DNA of 64,000 nucleotides from Botrimarina colliarenosi. Lineage in GTDB: Bacteria > Planctomycetota > Planctomycetia > Pirellulales > Lacipirellulaceae. Positions within the stretch are counted from its first letter, which is position 1. Each line of letters starts with the position of its first letter. The stretch is from the NCBI RefSeq assembly GCF_007859955.1, contig NZ_SJPR01000002.1, positions 544,353-608,352 of the forward strand, given 5' to 3'. Shown here in pieces: positions 25,910-33,781 of this stretch. Made by a program: the position numbers and the translations under genes. A model generated the notes under the pieces. It searched no databases and had not been told where the DNA came from. It worked only from the letters and a program-made list of their open reading frames with translations.

Positions 25910-25999
25910 TTGTGGGAGGGGTCTCCCGACCCCGATTACGGTTTCTTGGCCGAATACGGCATGGTGCACGAAATCGGGGTCGGGAGACCCCTCCCACAA
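25910..25999. repeat. Palindromic intergenic element, copy 2 (28-bp perfect arms)
   Basis: Bases 25910-25937 and 25972-25999 are perfect reverse complements over 28 bases with a 34-base centre. It shares with copy 1 (12880-12964) the outer TGTGGGAGG, the GTCTC and GATTACGGT blocks and a related centre (TGGTGC near the right arm). Arm differences between the copies are compensated on the other side. It lies in the 386-base gap between the Pgk-like gene and a membrane-protein gene; the rest of that gap holds a terminator and nothing else recognisable. Confidence 0.85.
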
Positions 26000-26109
26000 A
26001 GATAGCGCCGCGGCAATTCGGGGCAGCTCCTGATGGAGACCGCTGCGATAATGAGCGAGCCCTGACCCTCCCCTAACCCCTCCCTGAAAGGCGGGGGGAC
26101 CATGACGGC

Positions 26110-26916
26110 ATGCCCCACTCTGACGCTAGCGCCAACGCCGCCGAGCCGCTCGTCGTCTCGTACCTCGCCGTCCGCCGCGCGGTCGGCGTCACGGGCCTTG
26201 CGCTCCCCCTGCTCCTCTGGCCTGGTGCTTGGCTCGTGTTTGGCGTCCCGTTGCAGGACAACATGAGCGCCTACTACCACACAGCCGCGCGGGACGTGTT
26301 CGTCGGCGCTCTGTTTACGATGGGCGTCTTCCTCTATTGCTACCGCGGCCACGACTGGGTCGAGAACTGGTCGGCGAATTTTGGTAGCGTCTCGGCCCTG
26401 GGACTCGCCCTGTTCCCGCTCGACGCCGGCAAGGACCCGCTCGAACAGCAGTCGTGGGTCGGCTACCTGCACATGGCGTTCGGCGCGGCGCTGTTTATGA
26501 CACTGGCGTTCTACTCGCTGGTCCACTTCCCAAACTATCACTGGCCCAACTGGCGCTGGCTCACTCGGCTCGCGCCAAATTGGCTGAGAGAGCGATCGCA
26601 ACAAGCGTCCGTCGAAGAGCAAGAGCCGCACGAGCTCGAGCGCAACCTCATCTACTGGGCGAGCGGGCTGGTGATCCTCGCCGGCATGGCGGCGATGGGC
26701 GTCTATCTGGTGCTGCCCGGCTGGCTGAAGGCGTACTTCAACGCCTACCACTTCATGTTCTGGATGGAGTGGGTCGCGTTGTGGGCGTTCGCGGCGGCAT
26801 GGCTCACGAAAGGCCGGGCGATCGTCGCCGACCTGGCGGTGGCGGCGCTGTCTCTGCCGACGGAGTTTGTTAAGCGGCACGCTGTGCGGGAGCGGAGAAC
26901 TGGCGACGGGAAATAA
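26110..26916 (+). CDS. Hypothetical integral membrane protein, DUF998-like
   Basis: 268 residues with about six membrane helices (VGVTGLALPLLLWPGAWL, FVGALFTMGVFLYCY, VSALGLALFPLDAG, YLHMAFGAALFMTLAFYSL, LVILAGMAAMGVYLVLP, FMFWMEWVALWAFAAAW). The pattern SAYYHTAARDVF after helix 1, then a YRGHDW loop, recalls membrane proteins annotated as DUF998-like; I hold that loosely. No catalytic motif is present. It is a single-gene unit behind the palindromic element. Confidence 0.8.
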   Translation: MPHSDASANAAEPLVVSYLAVRRAVGVTGLALPLLLWPGAWLVFGVPLQDNMSAYYHTAARDVFVGALFTMGVFLYCYRGHDWVENWSANFGSVSALGLALFPLDAGKDPLEQQSWVGYLHMAFGAALFMTLAFYSLVHFPNYHWPNWRWLTRLAPNWLRERSQQASVEEQEPHELERNLIYWASGLVILAGMAAMGVYLVLPGWLKAYFNAYHFMFWMEWVALWAFAAAWLTKGRAIVADLAVAALSLPTEFVKRHAVRERRTGDGK

Positions 26917-27117
26917 CGCCGCCTCGATAGCGTCGTGTCGCGTCGCAAGCCTGACCGTCGTTTGAATGCGGTTGGAACGGCAGTCGGACGATGCCGCTCA
27001 CGACGGCCCGGGCCACCTGCGTTCAAGCAGCTCTGTTGTGCTGAGGTAGACGATACGGTTAAGGATGCAGCCGACTCCAAACAGTCGCACTCTTCTCCGC
27101 CTTGTGGACCCCCCGAC

Positions 27118-27831
27118 ATGAGTCGCCCGCGTTCGTTCCTCGCCGCCGAGTGGCGGGACCTGCTTATGCTCAACTACGAGATCGATCCCGCGGCGCTCGC
27201 CAGCCGAGTTCCGGCGGGGTGCGAGTTGGACGCCTGGCAAGGGCGCCATTTTGTCAGCGTGGTCGGCTTTCGCTTCCTGGAGACACGAGTACTTGGGATT
27301 GGCGTACCGCTCCATCGGAACTTCGACGAGGTCAACCTGCGGTTCTACGTGCGTTGTCAGGTCGGGGGCGAGTGGCGGCGGGGCGTTGTCTTCGTACGTG
27401 AAATCGTACCGCGTTTGGCGATCGCCCTCGTCGCCAACCGACTGTACTCGGAGAACTACATCGCGTTGCCAATGCGTAGTGAGGTAGTTGCCGCGGGACG
27501 TCTAGAGTACGCATGGAAACGCCGAGGCGATTGGGAGCGAGTCTCAGCAATGGTGGTCGGTCCGTTCTCGCCGCCGTCGGAGAGCTCCGAAGAGGCCTTC
27601 ATCACCGAACATTATTGGGGCTACTCACGCCAACGTCACGGTGGAACGATCGAGTACGAAGTTGAGCATCCACCATGGAAGGTTGCGCGGGCCGCTGAGT
27701 CAAAGCTCGAAGCCGACATCGCCACGCTCTATGGACACGAGTTCAGAGAGGCATTGTCCGGCCCACCGAGCACTACCTTTGTCTCCGATGGTTCACAGGT
27801 GGTCGTTCGTCGCGGGAGGCGACTCGCATAG
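27118..27831 (+). CDS. YqjF-family protein (DUF2071)
   Basis: 237 residues. The N-terminus FLAAEWRDLLMLNYEIDP and the following LASRVPAGCELDAWQGRHFVSVV and NLRFYVR blocks are characteristic of YqjF/DUF2071 proteins, which fold like acetoacetate decarboxylase relatives but have no settled function. It is cytoplasmic, without signal or membrane segments. The ATG at 27118 gives the family N-terminus; the frame is open for 180 bases upstream, but that part has no homologous look. It is lower in GC than its neighbours. Confidence 0.88.
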   Translation: MSRPRSFLAAEWRDLLMLNYEIDPAALASRVPAGCELDAWQGRHFVSVVGFRFLETRVLGIGVPLHRNFDEVNLRFYVRCQVGGEWRRGVVFVREIVPRLAIALVANRLYSENYIALPMRSEVVAAGRLEYAWKRRGDWERVSAMVVGPFSPPSESSEEAFITEHYWGYSRQRHGGTIEYEVEHPPWKVARAAESKLEADIATLYGHEFREALSGPPSTTFVSDGSQVVVRRGRRLA

Positions 27832-27889
27832 TCTGTAGGGTGCTTAGTCCGTAGGGTGCGAACCTGCAATCGCACGCCAAATTGCTTGG

Positions 27890-28080
27890 AGCCCCGAAGG
27901 GGCGGCGGACGATAGCCCAGGGCGCCGCGCTGGGATGAAGATCGCCCCCTTTCAATGAGCCCTGTAAGGGCGACGTAACGCGGTGGGTCGATCCGTCGCC
28001 CTTTCAGGGCTTGGGGAATGCGTTACCCCCAGCCACCCAGGGCGTTGCCCTGGGCTGTCGTCCGGCGCCCCGTTGGGGCT
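27890..28080. repeat. Nested palindromic repeat element of about 190 bases
   Basis: The outer arms (27890-27924, starting AGCCCCGAAGGGGCG; 28046-28080, ending GCGCCCCGTTGGGGCT) are near-perfect reverse complements, with a handful of differences in 35 bases. Each arm itself contains small hairpins (AGCCCCGAAGGGGC; GCCCAGGGCGCC). A second inner pair (GAGCCCTGTAAGGGCGACG and CGTCGCCCTTTCAGGGCTT) nests inside. The phrases AGCCC(T/C)GAAAGGGCG and CCCAGGGC are familiar from repetitive elements in planctomycete genomes. It fills the gap between the YqjF and S4 genes. Confidence 0.75.
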
Positions 28081-28085
28081 TTTTT
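28067..28085 (+). terminator. Hairpin with T tract at the right end of the repeat element
   Basis: GCCCC-GTT-GGGGC followed by six T residues. The right tip of the palindromic element therefore doubles as a rho-independent terminator for plus-strand transcripts coming from the YqjF gene. Confidence 0.65.
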
Positions 28086-28124
28086 GGTGCGAGGTTGATC
28101 GGGCGCGGTCCACCGGACGGCCGC

Positions 28125-28346
28125 TCAATCGTCGTCATCGTCATCGAACTCAACGACCATCTCCTCGCCATCGAACTCGACGACGTCGCCCCGTTGCAGC
28201 TGGCGGCGGCGGCGGGTTTCGACCTTGCCGTTGACGTGCACCTCGCCCCCCTGGATGACCTGCTTCGCCTGGCCGCCCGTTGAGACGAGGGCCTGCGCCT
28301 TAAGGAACTGGTCGAGGTGGATCGAGGTCTGGTGGTCGTGAGTCAT
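28125..28346 (-). CDS. Small S4-domain RNA-binding protein
   Basis: 73 residues, a stand-alone S4 domain: IHLDQFLKAQALVSTGGQAK followed by VIQGGEVHVNGKVETRRRRQ and LQRGDVVEF, then an acidic tail with seven Asp residues. Such proteins (YaaA/YbcJ/RlbA type) bind structured RNA and are linked to ribosome work. The ATG at 28346 starts the domain; the frame is open upstream but not conserved in character. The Asp run is encoded by GAC/GAT codons and looks like a small repeat expansion. Confidence 0.9.
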   Translation of the reverse strand: MTHDHQTSIHLDQFLKAQALVSTGGQAKQVIQGGEVHVNGKVETRRRRQLQRGDVVEFDGEEMVVEFDDDDDD

Positions 28347-28555
28347 CGGACGCGGGACGGGTAAGCCGGGGTGGGAGGGGCCCCTTCGCCAGGGGCGTTG
28401 GACCAGAAACTCGGCGGGGTGGGAGCCACGCCACGCCCACAAAAGATACGCTGAAAAAAGACCGCCGTGCGAACGCCGCGTCAAGATCGCGCCGCCCCCG
28501 CGTTCCATCGTCCCTGCGGATCGCCGCCGGGGCCCTCACCGATTGAGCCGCAGCG

Positions 28556-29338
28556 TTACTGCTCCCATTGGGGCCAGCTAGCCGATTGGGCGGGGGTCGT
28601 CGCTTGCGGCGGCGGGTTGCTGGCGGCGGGCCAGCCGTAGTCGCTCGCCGAGGGGGGCCTGTTGGCGGCGGGCTGGTTCGTCGCCGGCTGAGTGGCGGCG
28701 GGCCAACCAGTGGGCTGCGCGGGTTGGCCCCACGCAGGGGCCGGCTGAGGCGTCGTGGCGCCTGCGGTCGGCCAGCCGAAGGGGTTGGATTGCGGCGCGG
28801 CGGATGGAGCGGCGGCCTGGCCGTTGTGCAGCTCGCTGTTGAGGCGATCGAGGTACGGGCCGACCACCTGGTGCACCTCGGGCGGGAAGAGCGAGTTGGT
28901 CTCGTCCAGCAGCCGGGCGATGTAGTAGCCCGACCGCGAGTTGACGATCTGCTGCTTCTGGGTCGCGGGTAGGAGCGTCACCGCGAAGAAGGTCACGCCG
29001 ACACACCACAAGACGCCGCGGGCGAAGCCGATGATGGCACCCATCTGGTGGTCGAAGCCTTCCATCTTGACGCTGTCGATCCCGTTGCGGATCACCCGGA
29101 AGATCGTCCAGACGGCGAACGAGCAGCCGGCGTAGATCAGCAGCATGGCGACAAATTTGTTCGCCGGCGGGTTGACGAAGGTGATATTTGGGGCGACCTG
29201 GTCGGCGAACCGCACGGCGACGAAGTAACTGGCGACGAACGACGCGACGTAGGCGATCTGCCACGCCATCCCCTTGAAGTAGCCGTACAAGGTGAGCCCG
29301 ACCAGGATCGCGAGCATCAAGAGGTCGTACGTGGCCAT
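28556..29338 (-). CDS. CvpA-family membrane protein with Pro/Ala/Trp-rich tail
   Basis: 260 residues. The first about 165 hold four membrane helices in the CvpA pattern (YDLLMLAILVGLTLYGYFKG, then LLIYAGCSFAVWTIFRVI and MGAIIGFARGVLWCVGVTFF). CvpA proteins are named for colicin V production in E. coli and are linked to envelope stress; the mechanism is unsettled. The last 80 residues are a low-complexity tail with repeated GWP(A/T)A units, probably disordered. The tail is the odd feature and is not part of the family core. Confidence 0.9.
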   Translation of the reverse strand: MATYDLLMLAILVGLTLYGYFKGMAWQIAYVASFVASYFVAVRFADQVAPNITFVNPPANKFVAMLLIYAGCSFAVWTIFRVIRNGIDSVKMEGFDHQMGAIIGFARGVLWCVGVTFFAVTLLPATQKQQIVNSRSGYYIARLLDETNSLFPPEVHQVVGPYLDRLNSELHNGQAAAPSAAPQSNPFGWPTAGATTPQPAPAWGQPAQPTGWPAATQPATNQPAANRPPSASDYGWPAASNPPPQATTPAQSASWPQWEQ

Positions 29339-29570
29339 CGGGGCGGGTGGCTGGAGGCTTCGGGGCGGTCAGGGGCGAGAGTCTACGGTTTCTCGGCCGA
29401 GCGACGAAGAGCGACTTGCAGAGCCGGCGATGCTGGCGCCGCCGGCGACTCGTGTTCCCTCCGGGTGGCCGTTTCCCTAAGCTCCGCTCGCCTCTAGCTG
29501 CCCCCCTACCCTGCCCGGGCAAACTGCCCTGCTCCGGCATTTCGCACGCCTCTAGCCACCCCCGACCCCC

Positions 29571-30572
29571 TTGGCCGGCTTCCGCACGCACGTCACGGTC
29601 TCGAGCGCCATCGGCGCCGGGTACGCCGTCGTCGCGTCCGGGATGGGATACAGCCTCTCGACGTCGCTCGTCGCGGGCGGGCTTTGCGGCGTCTCGGGGA
29701 TGCTTCCCGACGTCGATAGCGACTCGGGCGTACCGCGCCGCGAGTCGCTCGGCTTCGCCGCGGCGATCGTCCCGATGCTGATGATCGACCGCTTCAAGCA
29801 GCTCGACTTGGGGCACGACCAGATGGTGCTCATCGGGGCGTCGCTCTACTTCGGGATCCGCTTCCTTGCCGCGAAGCTGATCGGTAAGTGGAGCGTCCAC
29901 CGCGGCATGTGGCATAGCATCCCGGCGGTGCTGATCTTTGCGGGGCTGGCGTTCTTGATCAGCGGCTCGACCGAAATCATGGACCGCTACCTAAAGGCGG
30001 TCGCGGTCGGCCTCGGCGCGATGAGCCACCTCGTCCTCGACGAGATCTACAGCATCGACACACGCGGCGTGGTGCCGCGGTTCAAGAAATCGTTCGGCAC
30101 CGCAATCAAGTTCTTCGGCAAGGATCGGTGGGCCAACTTCTCGGTCTACGCGAAGCTTGCCGTGGTGGCGGGGCTGATCTCGATCGAGCCGATGGTGATC
30201 AGCCGGCTGTCGGTGCGCAACCCCGAGCTGGCGGCCAAGCTGCAGAAGGCGGCCGACCGGGTCGACTCCCTGGAGGGACGGCTCGCCCAACGCACCGACG
30301 CCATCACGGGCCGCACGGCGTCGGGCGACGCCGAGCCGCAGCCGATTGCAGCGGCTCAACAGCAACCGGCCCAACAGCAACCGGCCCAACAGCGACCGAC
30401 TCAACAGCAACCGGCCCAGCAGCAGTACGCTCCGCAGCAATACGCTCCGCCGATGTACTCACAGCAGCCGACGACGCCGCCGTCATGGTTCGCCCCGCCG
30501 GGGACCGGCGGAGGAGGCTTTGCCCCGAACCGGAGCGACGCGTCGCAGGAAGGCGGGCCGTTCACCCGCTGA
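29571..30572 (+). CDS. YdjM/DUF457-type membrane-bound metal-dependent hydrolase-like protein
   Basis: 333 residues from a TTG; the resulting [19 protein letters not shown] is the conserved N-terminus, and no nearby ATG works. His in FRTH, Asp in [11 protein letters not shown], His in [12 protein letters not shown] and [14 protein letters not shown] [11 protein letters not shown] are the metal-ligand pattern of DUF457. About five membrane helices. The C-terminus is a Gln/Pro/Tyr-rich tail built on a 15-base DNA repeat. Function in planctomycetes is unknown. The 3' end overlaps the convergent dtd gene by 11 bases. Confidence 0.87.
   Translation: MAGFRTHVTVSSAIGAGYAVVASGMGYSLSTSLVAGGLCGVSGMLPDVDSDSGVPRRESLGFAAAIVPMLMIDRFKQLDLGHDQMVLIGASLYFGIRFLAAKLIGKWSVHRGMWHSIPAVLIFAGLAFLISGSTEIMDRYLKAVAVGLGAMSHLVLDEIYSIDTRGVVPRFKKSFGTAIKFFGKDRWANFSVYAKLAVVAGLISIEPMVISRLSVRNPELAAKLQKAADRVDSLEGRLAQRTDAITGRTASGDAEPQPIAAAQQQPAQQQPAQQRPTQQQPAQQQYAPQQYAPPMYSQQPTTPPSWFAPPGTGGGGFAPNRSDASQEGGPFTR
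30357..30446 (+). repeat. Tandem 15-bp repeat coding for [10 protein letters not shown] units
   Basis: Six consecutive 15-base units: CAACAGCAACCGGCC at 30357, 30372 and 30402, a variant at 30387, then CAGCAGCAGTACGCT (30417) and CCGCAGCAATACGCT (30432). The period equals five codons, so length changes stay in frame. Confidence 0.9.
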
Positions 30573-31017
30573 CGCTCACCGGCGATTCGACGACGATCGT
30601 CACCGGGCCCTCGTTGACCAGGGCGACCTGCATCTCGGTCCGGAAACGGCCCGTCGCGGTCGGCACGCCCGCCTCGCCCACCATCGCGACAAAGCGCTCG
30701 TAGAGGGCGTTAGCGGCCTCCGGCGCCGCGGCCCCGACGAAGCTGGGGCGCTTCCCCTTCCGGCAGTCGCCCAACAGCGTGAACTGGCTGACGACGAGCA
30801 TCGCGCCGCCCGTGTCGAGCAGCGAGTGGTTCATCTTGCCGTCGTCGTCCTCGAAGATCCGCAGGCCCGTCAGCTTGTCGGCCATCCAGCGGGCCTCCCG
30901 CTCGGAATCCCCCGCGGCGACGCCGAGCAGGACCATCAGCCCGGGGCCGATCTGGCCGACAATCTCGCCGGCGACCGTGACGCTCGCCTCGCTGACGCGT
31001 TGGACAACGGCTTTCAT
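30562..31017 (-). CDS. dtd: D-aminoacyl-tRNA deacylase
   Basis: 151 residues, the normal length. It hydrolyses D-aminoacyl-tRNAs (and Gly-tRNA-Ala) as a proofreading step in the cytoplasm. Signatures: [18 protein letters not shown] at the start, the SQFTLLGD catalytic motif (residues near 78-85) and the NEGPVT cross-subunit motif (normally NxGPVT) near the end. It is convergent with, and overlaps by 11 bases, the DUF457 gene. Confidence 0.96.
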   Translation of the reverse strand: MKAVVQRVSEASVTVAGEIVGQIGPGLMVLLGVAAGDSEREARWMADKLTGLRIFEDDDGKMNHSLLDTGGAMLVVSQFTLLGDCRKGKRPSFVGAAAPEAANALYERFVAMVGEAGVPTATGRFRTEMQVALVNEGPVTIVVESPVSVSG

Positions 31018-31157
31018 GGGGTACGGCGGTGACGGGGGCGCCGGCTTTCAAGGAGGATGTCGGGGGTGGGGCTGGTTGCCGACCGCTTTGGCTACGATCC
31101 TTAGGGGGCTAGGGACAAACTTCAACCCTGGCGTGTCGCAGCCCTGTCGGCGCTGCG

Positions 31158-32114
31158 GTGGAATTGTCTCCCCCCTGCCCTGCTCTGGATCGCGCGTTGC
31201 ACACCGTCTTGCTCGCCTATTACTGCGCCGCGATCGTGGCCGCCTCGGTCGCCGGGGGGCTGCTGCCCCGTTGGTTGCGGCTGTCGCACCGGCGGACCGA
31301 GATGATTGTCAGCTTCGTGGCCGGGACGATGCTGGGCGTCGCCCTGCTGCACCTGCTGCCGCACGCGCTGGCGTCGTCCGAGCCAAGCCCAGCGGCGACA
31401 CTCGGCGTCTTTCGGTGGACGATCGGCGGCTTCCTGGCGATGTTCTTCATCGAGCGGTTCTTCTGCTTCCACCACCACGAGGCGGACGAGGACCCCGAGG
31501 CCCACACCGCGTGTGGCCACGACCATAGCCACAGCGAACACCTCCCGAAGCTCTCCTGGAGCGGCGCCACGATGGGGCTGACGCTTCATACGCTGCTGGC
31601 GGGCGTCGCGCTCGCGGCAAGCGTCCGGCACTCGCCCGACGGGGTCTGGCTGCCGGGGCTGGGGACCTTCGTCGCGATCGTGCTGCACAAGCCGCTCGAC
31701 GCGATGACGATCGCCGTCTTGATGGGCCAGGGACGCTGGAGCACCGCGTGGCAGGCGCTGGTGAACGGTTTGTTCGCCCTGGCGGTGCCGGCGGGGGTGC
31801 TGCTGTACCTCGTCGGCTTCGCGCCGATGGGTGAAGCGGGCCCATCGGCGGGCGTCGCGGCGGGGGTCGCCTTCTCGGCCGGCGTGTTTCTCTGCGTCGC
31901 GATGAGCGACCTGCTGCCGGAGCTGCAGTTCCACGACCACGACCGGCTGGCCCTCTCCGGGGCGTTGCTCGCCGGTCTGGTGGTCGCCGAGGTCGCGCGA
32001 CAGCTGGAAACGCATACCCACGCGGCGCCACCCAACGGGGCGATGACACAGCCAGCGGATCCGCAGGAGTCGGCCGATCCGGTCCCTGCCGGAATCGCCG
32101 TCCCGACGGGTTAG
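31158..32114 (+). CDS. ZIP-family metal cation transporter
   Basis: 318 residues with eight predicted membrane helices. The metal pathway of ZIP proteins shows as LTLHTLLAGVALAAS in helix 4 and VLHKPLDAMTIAVL in helix 5 (H and H/D positions retained, though the usual HxxPEG reads HKPLDA). The cytosolic loop between helices 3 and 4 is His-rich (FHHHEADED, HDHSHSEH), a likely Zn sensor. It would import Zn, Fe or Mn across the inner membrane. The GTG at 31158 is used; a TTG at 31197 (MHTVLLAYYC) starts right at helix 1 and is a fair alternative. Confidence 0.88.
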   Translation: MELSPPCPALDRALHTVLLAYYCAAIVAASVAGGLLPRWLRLSHRRTEMIVSFVAGTMLGVALLHLLPHALASSEPSPAATLGVFRWTIGGFLAMFFIERFFCFHHHEADEDPEAHTACGHDHSHSEHLPKLSWSGATMGLTLHTLLAGVALAASVRHSPDGVWLPGLGTFVAIVLHKPLDAMTIAVLMGQGRWSTAWQALVNGLFALAVPAGVLLYLVGFAPMGEAGPSAGVAAGVAFSAGVFLCVAMSDLLPELQFHDHDRLALSGALLAGLVVAEVARQLETHTHAAPPNGAMTQPADPQESADPVPAGIAVPTG

Positions 32115-32293
32115 CCCGCCGAGCGGAACGCGTCGTACGACATGTAGCCGAGTATCGCCGCGCAGATGGCGAAGGCGATATCCATGACCTTATTCGCGCC
32201 ACCGAACGGGATCCCTAACAACGGGTCCACGCCGAAGGCGAGCAGCAGAATCGCCGCTACGACCATGCCGAAGATCGACATTGCTTTGGCCAT
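32111..32293 (-). CDS. Small two-helix membrane protein
   Basis: 60 residues: helix 1 MSIFGMVVAAILLLAFGVD, a PLLGIPFGG loop, and helix 2 VMDIAFAICAAILGYMSYD. It overlaps the end of the ZIP gene by 4 bases, tail to tail. The clean two-helix design and clear ATG make it credible although no family name comes to mind. An A/T-rich stretch (TTAATTATAG, minus strand) around 32370 may carry its promoter. Confidence 0.75.
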   Translation of the reverse strand: MAKAMSIFGMVVAAILLLAFGVDPLLGIPFGGANKVMDIAFAICAAILGYMSYDAFRSAG

Positions 32294-32484
32294 GTAGCAG
32301 CGGGGTCCGAGGGAGCGGTCGTTCGAGAAGCCCTCACGGGCGCCAAAAAGCCCAAGCGGGCAGTGGTCACTATAATTAACCGAGATTGCCCGTCACGGCC
32401 ATCCTCCCCAGACCATCAGGTTTAGGGCATTTTCACCCCCGATCGGGGCGTCCGACACCGATTATTCGTGTTTTGACGGCCTCA

Positions 32485-33546
32485 TCAACGAATTAGCGAA
32501 GTGTCGGGACGCCGCGTGAGCCTCTCCGGCGACTCGGACCGCATCCGCCGCCCATCGGCGGCCCATTGCGAGAGCTCGCCCACGGGAACACCCTGCTGGT
32601 ACTGGCACGCCGCGGCCCGGACGCCGTTCTCGCGCCACCAGCTCCACGAGCCGGCAGCCAAGCCCTCCTCGTAGTCGCCTTGCAGGGCGAGCTGGCCATT
32701 CTCGTGCCACCAGCGGGCTTGGCCAATCGCCTGGCCAAGCCGGTACTCGGCCCGCAGCTTCGGCTGGCCGTTGGGCCACCACGCCTCGCGGAGGCCGTCG
32801 CGGAGCTCTTCACCGGTCGGTTCGTAGCGGGCTAGCTGCAACTTCCAGGGGTCGTCGGGCGCGGCCTGGCGTTGGAGGGCGCCGAGCCACTCCTCGCGGC
32901 ACTTCAGCTGGCCCGACTCGTAGTGCTCGACGTGCTCTCGACGGGGGCGCCCCTCGACGAACTCTTGGACGATCTCGAGACCGCCTGTCGCGTCGCGCTC
33001 TTCGAGCGTCCCGGCTGGCAGGCCTTCGCTGTAGCGGGCCCGGCGGCGGATCGCGCCGTCGCTCCCCCAGAGGACCGCTTCGCCATGGCGCTGGCCGTGG
33101 TGAAACGCAACCTCGCTGACGAGCTTGCCGTCGGCGTCGAAGATCGACCAGACGCGTTCGAGGCGGCCGTCGCGGTAGGTCGCCTGCGACAGGAACGGTC
33201 CGGTGAAGCCCTGGAACACGTCCTCGCCGAGCGGCGCCACGTCGGCGGCGTCGGCCCAGCGCGTCCAGGCGCCGGTCGGCTTCCCCCAGGCGTAGCGGCC
33301 CTGGCCGACCAGCTCGCCCGCCGGGCCCCAGGCGCGCCAAACGCCGTGGTTGACGTAGTCCCCCTGCTCGTTCAGGCGGACCTCCCGCTGCACGCGGACG
33401 CGGCCCGTGTCGTCCCGTTCGTAGATCGTCTCGGCACGCGTCGAGTCAGCGGACAGTCCGGTCGGCCCAGCGATCTCCTCCGCCGGCGCGAGCGCCGCGG
33501 CAAAGAGGGCGAGCAGAGACCAGGCGACCAACTTCACGGCGGACAT
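32485..33546 (-). CDS. Secreted protein with MORN-2/YwqK-type repeats
   Basis: About 353 residues with a signal peptide (KLVAWSLLALFAAALAPAEE). The body is a series of repeats of the form YxxGxxxGxxxxWxxNGxxxxxxxY, for example AWWPNGQPKLRAEYRLGQ, RWWHENGQLALQGDYEEG and SWWRENGVRAAACQY. This is the MORN-2 variant seen in YwqK antitoxin-like proteins. Secretion argues against an intracellular antitoxin; a structural or binding role is more likely. The ATG at 33546 begins the signal; an ATG at 33603 with AAGG 7 bases upstream would add 19 residues. Confidence 0.8.
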   Translation of the reverse strand: MSAVKLVAWSLLALFAAALAPAEEIAGPTGLSADSTRAETIYERDDTGRVRVQREVRLNEQGDYVNHGVWRAWGPAGELVGQGRYAWGKPTGAWTRWADAADVAPLGEDVFQGFTGPFLSQATYRDGRLERVWSIFDADGKLVSEVAFHHGQRHGEAVLWGSDGAIRRRARYSEGLPAGTLEERDATGGLEIVQEFVEGRPRREHVEHYESGQLKCREEWLGALQRQAAPDDPWKLQLARYEPTGEELRDGLREAWWPNGQPKLRAEYRLGQAIGQARWWHENGQLALQGDYEEGLAAGSWSWWRENGVRAAACQYQQGVPVGELSQWAADGRRMRSESPERLTRRPDTSLIR

Positions 33547-33781
33547 CAACGGTTGGCAGTAACGCGGGGGACCTCCCAACAAAGGGAACGTCATTCGGTT
33601 CATCGGCAGCCTTGCCCACCGGGGTTGTGGGCGACCGGTTCCACCGCGACGACCGACGCGACGGGGTCCCCTTCCCCAAGCGTCACAGACCGAACCCCCA
33701 CAGGGCTCTCGGTGTTCCGACGCGGCGGGAGGGCGTAGAATGCGGGCCTCCCGCCTCACGCCCCCCTCCGCTTGGCCTCGT

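Noticed and set aside
28578..29915. 445-codon minus-strand frame over cvpA and the start of the DUF457 gene
   Set aside because: It overlaps two recognisable genes in another frame and is dominated by Arg and Pro.
30357..30446. Possible CRISPR-like or minisatellite array
   Set aside because: The units are 15 bases with no spacers and code for an in-frame QQQPA repeat in the DUF457 protein.
32294..32484. Possible promoter (TTAATTATAG on the minus strand) for the 60-residue membrane protein
   Set aside because: A -10-like hexamer is present, but there is no matching -35 box, and planctomycete promoter consensus is uncertain. It is mentioned only in the gene entry.
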